A DNA stretch of 64,000 nucleotides from Diphasiastrum complanatum (taxonomy: Eukaryota > Streptophyta > Lycopodiopsida > Lycopodiales > Lycopodiaceae). The stretch spans positions 10,711,153 through 10,775,152 of the forward strand of contig CM055094.1 in assembly GCA_029204225.1 (NCBI GenBank). The letters are read 5' to 3'. The notes beneath the pieces were generated by a model that was given only the letters and a program-made list of their open reading frames with translations, was not told the origin of the DNA and searched no databases. Positions 54,151 through 64,000 of the stretch are shown here, piece by piece. The translations under genes and the position numbers were made by a program. How positions within the stretch are numbered: position 1 is the first letter of the stretch; each line of letters opens with the position of its first letter.

Positions 54151-55517
54151 CCTGATATCATTGCTAGTTTGCCAATCAAGTCAATGTTGTCATCATTTAT
54201 AAGAACATAAAGGTTTGGATCTGAATTTGTTCTTAAAAACCCATGAAAAAAAAAGTAATTGTCAATGCGTCCATACCATGCGCGTGGCGCTTGCTTAAGG
54301 CCATAAAGTGCTTTGTGTAGTTTACATACCTTATTTTTTTGCCCTTTTGCCATGAAGCCCTGCGGTTGGACCATGTAAACTTCTTCCTCTAAGTCACCAT
54401 TCAAAAATGCTGACTTCACATCCATTTGATGGATCTTCCACCCAAAATGAGATGCTAAGGCAATGATAAGGCGTAGCGTAGTCCACTTAGCCACTGGAGC
54501 AAATGTCTCTTCATAGTCAATTCCTTTACTTTGCTCATAACCCTTCACTACTAGGCATGCCTTATACTTTGCTATTGTGCCATCCGCATGAAACTTTGTT
54601 CTAAACACCCATTTGTTGTCAATGGGTTTCTTTCCAAGTGGTAGATCAACTAACTCCCATGTATCATGCCTATGGATGGATTCTATCTCTTCTTCCATTG
54701 CCCTTTGCCACTTTTTGTGATCTTTTGCCTCATCAAAGGTTGATGGCTCTTGACACTTCAAAATGTCGGTCATTAGGGCATAGTTCACATGATAACAATC
54801 GGGAGACTTCCTTTCCCGTGTTGATCTTCTCACTTCACTTTGTGTGCTAGATCCTGTTTGATTTAGCTTTGCGTCCTTCATGATCTTTTCATACCATTTT
54901 GGTATCTTAGATTCAGGTGATACACTACGTGGAGAGTATGTATCCCAAGGAGTGTCCAAGTAATGTCTCTTACTTCCAACCGGTTTCTCCTTTATTGCTC
55001 CTATTGGCAAGTACCTCCCCCTAGGCTCTTGAATAGGTGGCGTTCTTTCATACTCGCCCTCTCGATTCTCGTCTTCACGTGCATCATTTTGTGGAGCATC
55101 TTCTTCCTCCAGAATTGTGAGAAGTCTTGTGATGCTTTCGCCTCTTGCATGGTCTTCATCTTCATACCTATGTGTTTCATCAAAGATCACATCTTTGCTG
55201 ATGTGAATCTTGTTCATTACAGGATCAAAACACCTGTAAGCTTTCATTCTTTCATCATAACCGATGAATATACACTTGATTACTTTGGCATCAAGTTTCT
55301 TTCGCTCCTCCTTTGGCACATGTACATAGGCCTTACATCCAATGACACAAAACTTGTCGATTTTTGGCTTTATTCCAAGAAATGCTTCTTCAGGAGTCAC
55401 ATTTGGAACTGCAACTGTAGGGCTCCTGTTTTGCAAGAACGTTGCCGCATTGCACACTTCCGACCAAAGTGAATCGGTCAAGCCCATTTGCTTCATCATG
55501 GAGCGTGCACTCTCCAT
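54102..55517 (-). pseudogene. Element E: integrase C-terminus, linker and RT lacking YVDD
   Basis: 471-codon minus frame. In order: ESARSMMKQMGLTDSLWSEV, LGIKPKIDKFCVIGCKAYVH, IFIGYDERMKAYRCFDPVMN and ISKDVIFDE (integrase end). A charged linker of about 150 residues follows, ending RRSTRERKSPDCY. The RT has WQRAMEEEIESIHRHDTWEL, KWVFRTKFHADGTIAKYKAC, DYEETFAPVAKWTTLRLIIA, HQMDVKSAFLNGDLEEEVYM and CKLHKALYGLKQAPRAWY, then NLYVLINDDNID. The LYVDD-containing block of about 45 residues expected next is absent; sequence jumps to DWQTSNDIRLCQNKYVGEIL in another frame. Without the catalytic Asp pair the enzyme cannot polymerise. Confidence 0.92.
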
Positions 55518-56381
55518 AATAGTCCCATTTTTCCTTTCAGCTACACTATTACTATGCGGCGTGTGTGACTATGTGAATTGTCTTTTAATGTCGTGTTCTT
55601 TGCAAAAGTCTTCAAAATCATCAGATTTGTATTCGCCCCCTCTATCAGATCTTAGCACTTTGATGTGTGCATCCAGTTGGTTCTCTACCAAAGTCTTGAA
55701 CTCCTTGAAGCGATCAAAAGCGTCAGATTTCTTCTTCAAGAAATAAATCCATGTCCTCCTAGAGTAATCATCTATGAAAGTCATAAAATAATATGCCTTC
55801 CCCAATGACATGGTCTTCATTGGACCGCACAGATCGCTGTGAATGAGTTCCAACGGTTTCTTAGCTCTTGCAGCTCCACCTTTCTTGAATGTCTCCCTGT
55901 GATGCTTTCCCATGATGCATCCTTCACATATTGCATGATGATCATCCTGCAATGCGGGTAACCCTATTACCATCTTCAGCTTCGCCATCAATCTCAAGCT
56001 CCCATAGTTCAAATGACCAAGTCTTCTGTGCCACAACTCGGATTGAGATGCTGTTGAGATAGCCAAACCATATTCACCTGGTTTTGCAGCATCCAATTTA
56101 TAAAGACCAGAGTTACTATCTCTATAACCCTTCGCCACCACTTTGTGGTTGTGGTTCATATCCTTCATAAGGCATCCATCCTTGACAAATTCAACTTTAA
56201 GATGTTGATTTTTCATTACACCAACAGAAAGGAACATAAAGTACATTAGGAATGTTTTTAATTTTGCCATCAGGAAATTGCACAGGTACATTGCCCACAC
56301 CCTGTTTCTGGCATTCCTCTCTATTGGCTTGAGTGACCTTATCCCCGTCATGGATTGGTGAGAATTTTTCAAACCAATCAT
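55518..56381 (-). pseudogene. Element E: GAG-pre-integrase and integrase core
   Basis: Minus frame: [40 protein letters not shown] and [20 protein letters not shown] (H-H-C-C zinc site). The integrase core follows: [20 protein letters not shown] (Asp), [20 protein letters not shown] (Asp), [20 protein letters not shown], a TAG stop at 55569-55571, then SVAERKNGTI with the Glu, continuing into the next frame at 55517. It overlaps the gag-protease frame because of a shift around 56200-56230. Confidence 0.9.
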
Positions 56382-57327
56382 GTTTCCCGGTCATATGCCT
56401 TGTGGCGCCTGAATCTATGAACCATCTAGCACCATCATCAACTTGGGATGCCAATGCCGATGAGAAGACACTTGTCTCGTCATCTTCTCCATCATCTTTG
56501 GCAATGTTTCCTTGTTGAGTCACTTTTCTCGCCTTTATGTCCGCTTTCTTCTTATAACACTCGCGTGCCCAATGACCCAGTTTGTGGCAATAGTAACATT
56601 TGCCTTTCTTCTTCTTTTTCTCTTTTGATGACAATTCTCCCTCGTCATCATCATCCTTGGATTTCTTAGGAATCCTTTTCCATCCTTTCTGCTTGCCTTT
56701 ATCAAGCAAGGCTTGATCCTCCTGTGGGATTTGCCTTGACTTCACCACTTCGCGACGCTGCTCTTCTTGCAACATGATTCTGTGGAAGTCTTCAAAAGTA
56801 AGCAACCTCTCCCTCAAAGCAATGCCGCTCACAAACATCTGTAGCCCTTCCGGGACACCGCTCATTGTGGTATGTACCAATTCAATATCCCTGATTGGTT
56901 CTCCAATCGCCACAAGTTGATCTCTCAGCTCCTTTATCCTGGTGAAGAAAGATCTCACTGATTCACTTTCTTCCATCCTTACTGCGTTCAATCTCGACTT
57001 CAAGAACATGGCTCAAGCTGGATTGCAAGTTTGAAATTGCATTCTAAGAGCTTCCCCAGCTCCCCTAGCCGTCGTGGCATCACTTATATGAGTGATCACA
57101 TGGTCTTTCACTGAAAGATTGATCAAGGACAATGCTCTCTGCGCCTTTTTATCAAAGGCCCTTATGTCACCTGGAGTGGTATTTGGCCAGACTTCAATAC
57201 CTGCCACGATCTCCCACAACTCTTTCTCCATCAAAATGCTCCTCATTTTGATTTTTCAGATGTTGTAGTTAGAAGCCCCATCAAGTTTGCTTGCATCGCC
57301 CAAAATTGCCTCATTGATGTTTGCCAT
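56197..57327 (-). pseudogene. Element E: gag, zinc knuckle and protease
   Basis: Reading starts at the minus ATG at 57327 (MANINEAILGDASKLDGASN) with TGA stops at codon 24 (57258-57256) and at 57015-57013. Both are positions where Trp would fit (TGG to TGA). Gag continues KELWEIVAGIEV, AMFLKSRLNAVRMEESESVR, FFTRIKELRDQLVAIGEPIR and GVPEGLQMFVSGIALRERLL, then a basic DDDDEGELSSKEKKKKKGK region and the knuckle CYYCHKLGHWAREC. The protease box is [20 protein letters not shown], with DSGA intact. It ends with [10 protein letters not shown], where the frame shifts. Confidence 0.92.
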
Positions 57328-58591
57328 CTCCAAACTGCTTGAAACTTCACCTGTAGGCTATAAAGTGTATGCTGGAGCCGACTGTGATGTCAGAAATCAA
57401 TAATAATGACCTGCAATTTTTAGCTTACCAGGCCACCCACCGCTCTTTCGCCAAATTGAAAGTCAAACTGGCGTCGTTTTCCGAAATGCTTCTCGTCACC
57501 AACTCCCAGCTTCCTACCGAGTGGAATGGTGAAATCACTTCTAGCGCGCTTTGAACACTTTCTCCACGACAATCACTCTATTTAGGTGTACCGTACTTGC
57601 AGGTACAGTCAGAGTGCCCTTCGTTTGGAGGCTATAGCCTTTCGTTTGGCCAAAATAGGCTAAAAGAGGTGAAAATAAGGGCAATTTGGGTTTTTGAACT
57701 GTTTCTTCAGTGTGAAGAAACTTCACCCTTCAAAAACTTGGGACCCAACAATTTTTTTTAGTTTGAAGATTTTTCATGAAGTTGCAATGCACTTGCACTT
57801 CAAACCTCTTCAGACTTTTTCACATCAATCCAACAGATCCTTTAGATCCAATGACCCACCTATCGTGTAATAACCATCGTCGATCTGTGTGATTCGAGAT
57901 CGGACGGCTTTCCACGCTTTTGTGCGTTGATCAAGGGCCTTCGAAGAACCAAGCACTTTGGGCCGCCAACAGACTAATTGAACTGGGCACGTGAGAGGTC
58001 CCGCGACCTCTCCTCCTCTTCTCTCTCTCTCTCTCTGCGATGGACTCTTCTCTCTCTTCACAGGCTATGGCTGCTCCCTGTGGATCGATCTGGCTGCTTT
58101 CTTCCTCTACGACCAGTCACGGCCTTCCTACTGCTGAATCGCACTATCAGGGCACCCATTCTCAGCAACTTACAGCTCTGAAAGCGGCCTCCTACAAGGA
58201 GATATCCCAGATTTTGCACTTTGAAACCCTAACAACTTTGAAGAGAAGGATATATTGGGCTTTACTCAGGCTTTCCCTGAGCTTTCACTTGCAGCTCCTA
58301 TCTGGCTGAGGTCGCCCTACTGCAGGCAATCTTCTGCTCCAAACCGCTCTTCAAACGGTGTTCGATTGGATTCAAACCAATCACAAACGCCAAGCAACCC
58401 TCCACAAGAAATTTTTAGCTTCAATCTTTGCTTGCTTTCTGATTCAAGCGACAATTTCTTGTCTCTGAATCCTTTTTACAGTTTTGAGCCGTTCCACGAA
58501 TCTCCACAGACTTGGTTTTGTGCTTCCTAGCCAACAAACCGTTGTGAATTCGCAGCTCTCTGTTCTTGTCCGGTGATTCAAGCCACCAAGA
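57328..58591 (-). other. Leader of element E
   Basis: About 1.26 kb between the primer site and gag, unusually long for copia. It includes a CT tract (58020-58036) and GC-richer stretches around 57880-58200. No frame was recognised; it may include captured host DNA. Confidence 0.55.
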
Positions 58592-58603
58592 GCTCTGATA
58601 CCA

Positions 58604-58852
58604 AGTTAAGAAAAACACAGTTTAAACACCCGGCCGAATCAATCACCACAACACAACGTCAAGTGCAACAAGACCACAAAATTGCTCTCCTCAAACTCTA
58701 TATTCACCTGACTCGTAAGTACAAAGATAAGTTGCTTAAAAACACTCAAAGGGCTCGTAAAAGAAAGATGGCCCGATAACTCTAGAACTAAACACACGTG
58801 GTGCCGTCGAAATAAGAAAGCACTGTATAAGTCGATCATTGCTATTTTAACT
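58604..58852 (-). repeat. 5' LTR of element E
   Basis: 249 bp, directly abutting the primer site at 58603. Matches the 3' LTR with about 16 differences. Confidence 0.9.
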
Positions 58853-58857
58853 CTTTC

Positions 58858-61224
58858 CAGTTAACTTTTATTGAAATTGATAATTTCTTTAAAAGAAGGG
58901 GTGAAGTGGTGGAATAAAATTCTATTTGAAAATCTGTAGGTTGCATAGTTTTCGGAAGAGATCCAACTATGGTATAGAAATGAGATTTGGTCTGAAAGTA
59001 ATTTCGGATAGATTCAGAGAAAGATACCTAATTGAAACTTTTCGAATAAGAGAATTTCTCTAGGGAGTGTGTGGACAATCTGGATCTAGAGCAGGTTTGA
59101 AAGTTGAATCATTATCTATAAGTAGTACAGTGAATGGTCAAAGGCTACTAATTTCATTTTGGTTGGAATAAAAGTAAGTTTGATCAAAGATAAATCTGAG
59201 AGTTCTGTATTGGATCAACCTAATCTTAGTTTGACTACTAGGATCAGAGAGGGGTTGGATCAGAGAGGGGTTGATTGAGTGGAGGAAATTATGTAATTAG
59301 AAGGTAAGTTGGATCTGAAAACTGCTGAGAGTGAATGTTATTCGTCTCAGAGATTTTTCCGGATATGTTATTTACTCATGAGAAATAGAAATTATTTTGT
59401 AGCTGAGTTACAAGATCTCAATGAGATATGTGAGTAACATATGTGGGTGCTGGAGGAATTTGCCAGATAAAAATGTGTTTACGTACTGGGTCATTGTGAG
59501 ATTATTCACATATGTGCACGATTTATTTTGTATGAATTTACTGTGTATTCTTGGTTACTAGAGTTATTTGGTGCACTTAACCTAGTCGGTGAACATGAAC
59601 ATATGATCATAGTATTGTTTTGACAAATACTTGCAGAGTTAACAAATTTTTGTATGGAAGATTCATGAATTAACTTATAAATGGTTTGGATGAGGATCTA
59701 AATGTGGTGTCATACTAGTATAATTAAGATCTGCACCTAGACATTTGAGATTTCTCAATCATTGGCAATAAACTTGAGTAGTTGATTACTCCAGGATGAA
59801 GTTAATTGGTAAAACGATCAATGTGATGTGGATTCACCGAGAACTAATGGTTTTGATTTATATTGCTTGTAAGATGCATGATTAGTGAATCATTTGGGTT
59901 CATCAGTTAAAATTGTGTGCATTGGATATACAGTATTCTTGGGATAGAGTATTCCTTAGTTAAGGAAGGGACTCAGCCCATTAGTGATTGTATCCCAGAG
60001 AGCTCAATTGGATAACAAATCATAATGAATTCAAGAATAAAATCTGAATTGATATTTAGCAGGACTTTGGATATCTAGATTTGATTCTAGATTGTAATCT
60101 AAAGTTTTTGTGGTTGAAGATGATCGTCATCTTGGTATGTGTTCAGTCTTTAATTACCAGTGGTTTCTAGACCTTGAATCTTGCACTTCAGTAAAGAATC
60201 ATGTTTTGGAAGTATTCCTAAATCCAGTATTTTCTCAATAGAAAGATTTGGAATGACTCTTACTTTTCCTGAGTTATGTGGACATATACTCCAGTATCCC
60301 ATAAATGTTTATGGTTTTCGGATTCCAGAAAATTATGATTGACGAATCATATGAATCTCAATATTTATGATTGACGGATCATAAATAGATACTTAATTAT
60401 TGTTAGAGGACTATAAGGAATTATAAGTTTCTTAAGTGTGATGATTAATTCTTGATCTATTATTTGAGTAAAAATTCAGATCAGTGTTTTGAATTTCTCT
60501 ACTCCAGTATCTTATTGAGAGCCTATGGATCTCACATATATTCTCACAAGATAAGTTATCTTATTTGTGGAGAATTTAATCTATCTAGTGGATGCTATTC
60601 CGCTACAGTATATGGTCTGCAGATGCGTGAGTACAGTTCTTCATTTACTTGGATCTCCGGTTATCATAGGAGACAGACAAGTCTATTAAGATGAATGAAT
60701 GCTATTTTCTTCTAGAAACAGGAGCATTTAACTCAAAAGAGTATGTGGGATACTCAGAGTTGAGTTTTAATCATTCTATATCTTAATGATTCTCCTAGAG
60801 ATTCTAATTGAATGAATTATCATATCTTAGAATTGGATTCTAAGGATATTTGTACTTGAAAACTTATGAATTATTAGTCAAAGTTTGTTAATAATTTCAG
60901 ACTGTAATTATTATTTCTTTAACTTTAATCTCTTAAGTTAGGTTATTTCACCTAGTGTTTCATGTAAGTGTTTTACATGAAGGTGATGTTACTAACTTGT
61001 GTTGAGTGTAACCCTGTTGAGGAAATATATCTCTTAATGTACTTTTCCAAACCAGAATTTGTACTCCAGAGCAGAGATTAATGGTTGAAAACAGTTTTTC
61101 TCTGAGTACTTGTTTGATATGAAAGTCAGATTACGGATAATAATTTTCTCGGTTAATACTGAAAGTTAATTTTTTCTTATTCTTTGGAGCTTCTAAGAAT
61201 AGAGGTAGTTTAAGGAGGGAAGAA
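58858..61224 (+). mobile_element. Probable interior of an H-family LTR element, non-coding
   Basis: 2.4 kb of AT-rich sequence ending in a polypurine tract (AAGGAGGGAAGAA, 61212-61224) immediately before the H LTR. It therefore belongs to a plus-oriented LTR element whose start is not found. No gag or pol motif is visible in any frame. A 17-bp direct duplication of GGATCAGAGAGGGGTT type lies at about 59242-59275. Confidence 0.5.
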
Positions 61225-61703
61225 TGTTATGGCCATATTTGGCTAAGGACCTGGCATAGTCCTAATATGGTAGACCGGCCCTCCAGTACTCGAGATTATT
61301 GGTCATGCCGTGATTTAATTCCATGTCAAGGCCTGTTTGTGACTAATTACCTTGAGAGGACCCAGACACTCTAATTGAGACATTTGGAGCATTGCATGTC
61401 TGTGTGACAGATATAGAGATGAGGACTGCATGAAGATGTGTGATCTATTTATAGTTGATCTGCATGGGGATTGCATGGTTACATGCACAAGACTCTACTC
61501 TCTATATAATGAGGTGGGGATTCTCCCGTCGACATATTGGGTTAGGTTACAAGTTTCTCTCTTCTCTTCTTGCTTCACATGGCATGGCTTGGGGGCTAGA
61601 TCCAGGTTTGATCTATGATTGGTTGGGCAGTTTGGCTCCATAGTCTCTCTTATTGTGTTCTCCTATCCTCATCTTAGGGGAAATCCTTATGTGGGTTTTA
61701 ACA
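61225..61703 (+). mobile_element. LTR of family H, complete (479 bp)
   Basis: Starts TGTTATGGCCATATT and ends GGGTTTTAACA (TGTTA...TAACA termini), preceded by a polypurine tract. The second half recurs at 36880-37180, where it is followed by an iMet primer site. It is followed directly by a G LTR fragment. Confidence 0.85.
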
Positions 61704-61931
61704 ATCGCTTTTCTATAAGGGCACCTTTAGCATTTGTAGGGCAGTGTCATCTTTTTTGCCTTTTTCACCTGTGGAAATTTATTTGTATTTATGCAGACAG
61801 TCGCGTTTTATTCGCCTGTCTTATTTTACATGTAAATATGCAGACTGTGCGACAACACAAGTAAAATAGAGCAACATGAATGGAGGCAGATTAACATAGG
61901 ATTTAGGAGAGTAAAGGAGATAAATCCAACA
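61704..61931 (-). mobile_element. LTR fragment of copia family G
   Basis: Matches the last 230 bp of 48769-49253 (TCGCTTTTCTATAA, GACAGTCGCGTTTTATTCGC) and ends AAATCCAACA. It is followed by CCCCCTT, the start of the G polypurine edge. The first half of the LTR is missing at the join with H. Confidence 0.85.
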
Positions 61932-61941
61932 CCCCCTTCTA

Positions 61942-62379
61942 TCTGGCATGCCCGCTTTCGGGCCCTCTGTTCTATTCCGGTCGGAAAACTTTGCTATTTG
62001 GCTTACCGCATTTTTTCCAAGTCCCTCCCTCTCCGTGCCAAGTGGCCTTTTCTCATTGACCGTCTTTGTCCTGTTTGCCAACTGGAGGATGAAACTGCTG
62101 AGCACTTGTTTTTCCACTGTTGCCGCTCCCTGTGGACGGATTTCACTCACCTGTTTGGTCAATGGGGAGTTCCTCCTATGCTCACTCTGCGTGTTGTCTT
62201 GCTTGGTGATTCTCTGATTCAGGACTGTGCTGCACTTACTATTTGGCTTGTGTGCAGGCTCTCTGCTCTATGGCAGGTTTGGACTTCTCGGAATCATATG
62301 GTTTTTTATGGTGCAGTTGCTTCTCCTACGACGGCTTTCTATTTTCGACAGGCTTTACATTTTTTGGCCATTACCTAGT
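61942..62379 (+). pseudogene. LINE 3' end: reverse-transcriptase zinc-binding domain
   Basis: 5'-truncated LINE tail. The frame reads IWHARFRALCSIPVGKLCYL, AYRIFSKSLPLRAKWPFLID, then CPVCQLEDETAEHLFFHC (a CX2C...HX4C zf-RVT zinc site), TIWLVCRLSALWQVWTSRNH and FYFRQALHFLAIT, stopping at 62379. This is the usual C-terminal domain of plant LINE ORF2. An A-rich stretch near 62440-62455 may be the old poly(A) tail. It abuts the G LTR/polypurine edge, so the LINE probably truncated there on insertion. No stop lies inside the 140 codons, suggesting a fairly recent copy. Confidence 0.82.
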
Positions 62380-62666
62380 CGTTAGCTATATATTTTGAGT
62401 AGTGATGGACAGCCTCCCTACGTGGTGGAATTTTGCGAGAAAATAAAAGAAAAAGTCTTCCTCAACATACTATTACAAAGATGATTATAGCCAATGAACA
62501 AAAACCACGTGGCATGGCCAAGAGCATCCATAGCCTACACCAAGAAACATGACTAGTATGCTCTTCAGAGGGGCCACCGCCACCGCCACCCGCCTCATGT
62601 GATTATCGGCTACTCGGCAGCCCACGGCCGCTCCAAGGTTTTCGTCTGTGCGAAGAGCCAGAGATT

Positions 62667-62667
<1 letters not shown>

Positions 62668-62704
<37 letters not shown>
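62668..62704 (+). repeat. (GA)n in the 5' leader of the last gene
   Basis: About 18 GA units ending 11 bp before the ATG at 62716. GA-rich leaders are common in plant genes and may affect promoter or translation strength. Confidence 0.93.
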
Positions 62705-62707
<3 letters not shown>

Positions 62708-62715
62708 ATTCAGAG

Positions 62716-64000
62716 ATGGCATCGGCATCCGCAGCTGTGAAGGCGGTCAAGCACCTCGCTCCCACCCTCGGCGCGTCTGGTGCTTCACGCATTGGTCAGT
62801 TTCTGTTTGTTTTTCCAAATAAGACGTAAAATTCCGTGTACAATCGATTCTGTGTGGCCGTCAACAATACATTCATATTATCAAGCCATGACATGTCTAC
62901 CATTTGATTTAAGGCTAGTTCTTCAAAATTTTGAAAGTAAGACATGTTTAATCCTTGTAATGGCATAACGTTTTTGCTAAACCTGTTTTCTGCTGAGTAT
63001 CTTTTTGCCCTATAGAATACGATATAGTTTGGCTAGATCCGTTTTAGTGAGGCTTTGGACATGTGGACAGTATACGTATAACGATAGTGGATCTACTGTG
63101 ACCCATGATTACGTGTTTTAAACGAAAACTTTACTGTATGTTTTCTGTCTGCATATTATGTAATTTTCCGAACCTTTCTACGAGGATTTAGGAACGTTTT
63201 AGTTGCGGTTGTTCTTTAGGGCTTAACCTTCATCATGGCTGAGCCTTTCCTTCATTGAATGACATCGACTCAACTCATTGTCTTTGTGATAATGTCACGA
63301 AAGCTAATATTTATTCATGTAATTTTACTCCTACTCTTGGATGCCGATGTCATGAATCCGGATGCTGCAGCACATGTTGACGGCCTCAAGTCTTTGTACA
63401 TGGTCTCCTTAATGTGAAACATTTCAGATCCTTTTCTTTAGGATCTGGTATTTTCCTAGACTTCACATCCATATCTATTTGTAATACCATGATCTCTGGT
63501 TATTTTGCGAGGGCCTTTCACCTATATGGAGTTTTGTTGGTTTTTTCGAATCACTCTGCTTATATTGCCAATACGATATAGGCTGCCACTTGTGGTTTAC
63601 CCTAATGGTTAGCAAGAATGCGGTGAACTGTGTATCCTAAGGAAATCTGGAACACGTGTTTTGGAAATTAACTTTAGGGACGCAAATTTCGGTACAGTTT
63701 TCTCTCATATTACGAATTAAAGACAAGTTCTCAATATAGTCAATTGTAAGTTTGATAAGCATGCTCCCATTTATGAAGTCTCAACTTTCTGATGAAATAC
63801 CGTAACAGTAAGTTGTTTGATATCTAAATATTGTGCTTTCAGGTTCTCGTGCACTACATGCTGGAGGAATCAAGCAAACGTCCGAACACGGAGGTAGCTA
63901 TGGGGCAGATTATCTTCATGCAGAGCACATGTATAATATCCCAGCTATGAGTCATCGCAAGCTCAAATTTGGTCTTGGAGTCTTTGGGGCTTTGGCAATT
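62716..64000 (+). CDS. Small mitochondrial membrane protein, 5' part (possible complex IV subunit)
   Basis: Exon 1 62716-62794, GT-AG intron 62795-63842 (about 1.05 kb), exon 2 from 63843 running off the window end. The reading starts MASASAAVKAVKHLAPTLGA, an Ala/Ser/basic N-terminus typical of a mitochondrial presequence, with SRALHAGG a likely processing region. The mature part reads YGADYLHAEHMYNIPAMSHR, then KLKFGLGVFGALAI, a single membrane helix that is cut by the window. This resembles the small (about 90-100 residue) plant proteins found with cytochrome c oxidase, but that assignment is from memory of the family and not certain. The intron-phase join (G|GT, Gly) keeps the frame, and no stop is present. 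Confidence 0.75.

Larger units (their letters stand above)
53011..58852 (-). mobile_element. Copia element E, nearly full length, defective
   Basis: 5842-bp minus-strand element with 248/249-bp LTRs (53011-53258 and 58604-58852, about 6-7% different). Flanks are CTTTC at 53006-53010 and 58853-58857. The primer site TGGTATCAGAGC (minus, 58603-58592) directly follows the 5' LTR; the polypurine TTGAGGGAGAG precedes the 3' LTR. Gag, protease, integrase, RT and RNase H are all represented in canonical copia order. It is broken by stops and shifts and by a deletion that removes the YVDD box. The LTR termini are AGTTAA...TTAACT rather than TG...CA. Confidence 0.93.

Noticed and set aside
59242-59277. 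17-bp direct duplication as a transposon footprint
   Set aside because: Too long for the 5-bp duplications seen here and no excision-type sequence between the copies; treated as simple local duplication.

Overview
The window looks like nuclear DNA of a land plant, probably a gene-poor region of a large genome. The evidence is spliced genes with GT-AG introns, a plant-type Bax inhibitor-1 (250 residues), a nuclear gene for a small mitochondrial protein, and very many Ty1/copia LTR retrotransposons primed by initiator tRNA-Met (primer site TGGTATCAGAGC). A few Ty3/gypsy and LINE relics and long GA/TA/CA microsatellites are also present. I cannot name the species. A non-flowering plant is a guess. 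Only two host genes can be supported: Bax inhibitor-1 (23071-24434, +, complete, six coding exons) and the 5' part of a small mitochondrial-membrane protein gene (from 62716, +, running off the window end).

Layout. 1-3540: LINE relic on the minus strand ending near a 224-bp GA tract. 6464-14677: two copia elements (here called A and B) scrambled by one inversion of about 5.7 kb. 14861-15690: a solo LTR. 15913-18466: a small deletion-derivative copia (D) with a target duplication. 18.5-22.8 kb: microsatellites and sequence with no recognised gene. 22.8-24.5 kb: Bax inhibitor-1. 25-32 kb: fragments of copia gag, gypsy integrase, and a copia gag (family F) fused to part of another family (G). 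33.1-34.1 kb: a 30-bp tandem repeat and an F-family LTR. 34.57-35.75 kb: a dense field of a GTGCGAGTCATT-like motif. 36.4-38.4 kb: gypsy gag, an H-family LTR and a TACCAAAA-rich field. 38571-43151: a young copia derivative (C) with 705-bp LTRs, a target duplication, and a gag-protease but no integrase or reverse transcriptase. 43-46.6 kb: an ankyrin-repeat relic and an F LTR. 47.8-52.2 kb: gypsy gag and G-family copia pieces in opposed orientations. 53011-58852: a nearly full-length copia (E) nested in non-coding DNA that ends at an H LTR (61225-61703). 61.7-62.4 kb: a G LTR fragment and a LINE 3' fragment. 62.7 kb to the end: the second host gene.

No CRISPR array, tRNA, rRNA or operon was seen. 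The genes do not form a pathway; the region is host DNA repeatedly invaded, nested and rearranged by retrotransposons. The most unusual items are the GTGCGAGTCATT motif field, the inversion that splits A and B and is supported by matching target duplications, the non-TG/CA ends of E, and the C/D family in which an unrecognised segment stands where integrase and reverse transcriptase should be. Family letters A-H are labels for this window only.
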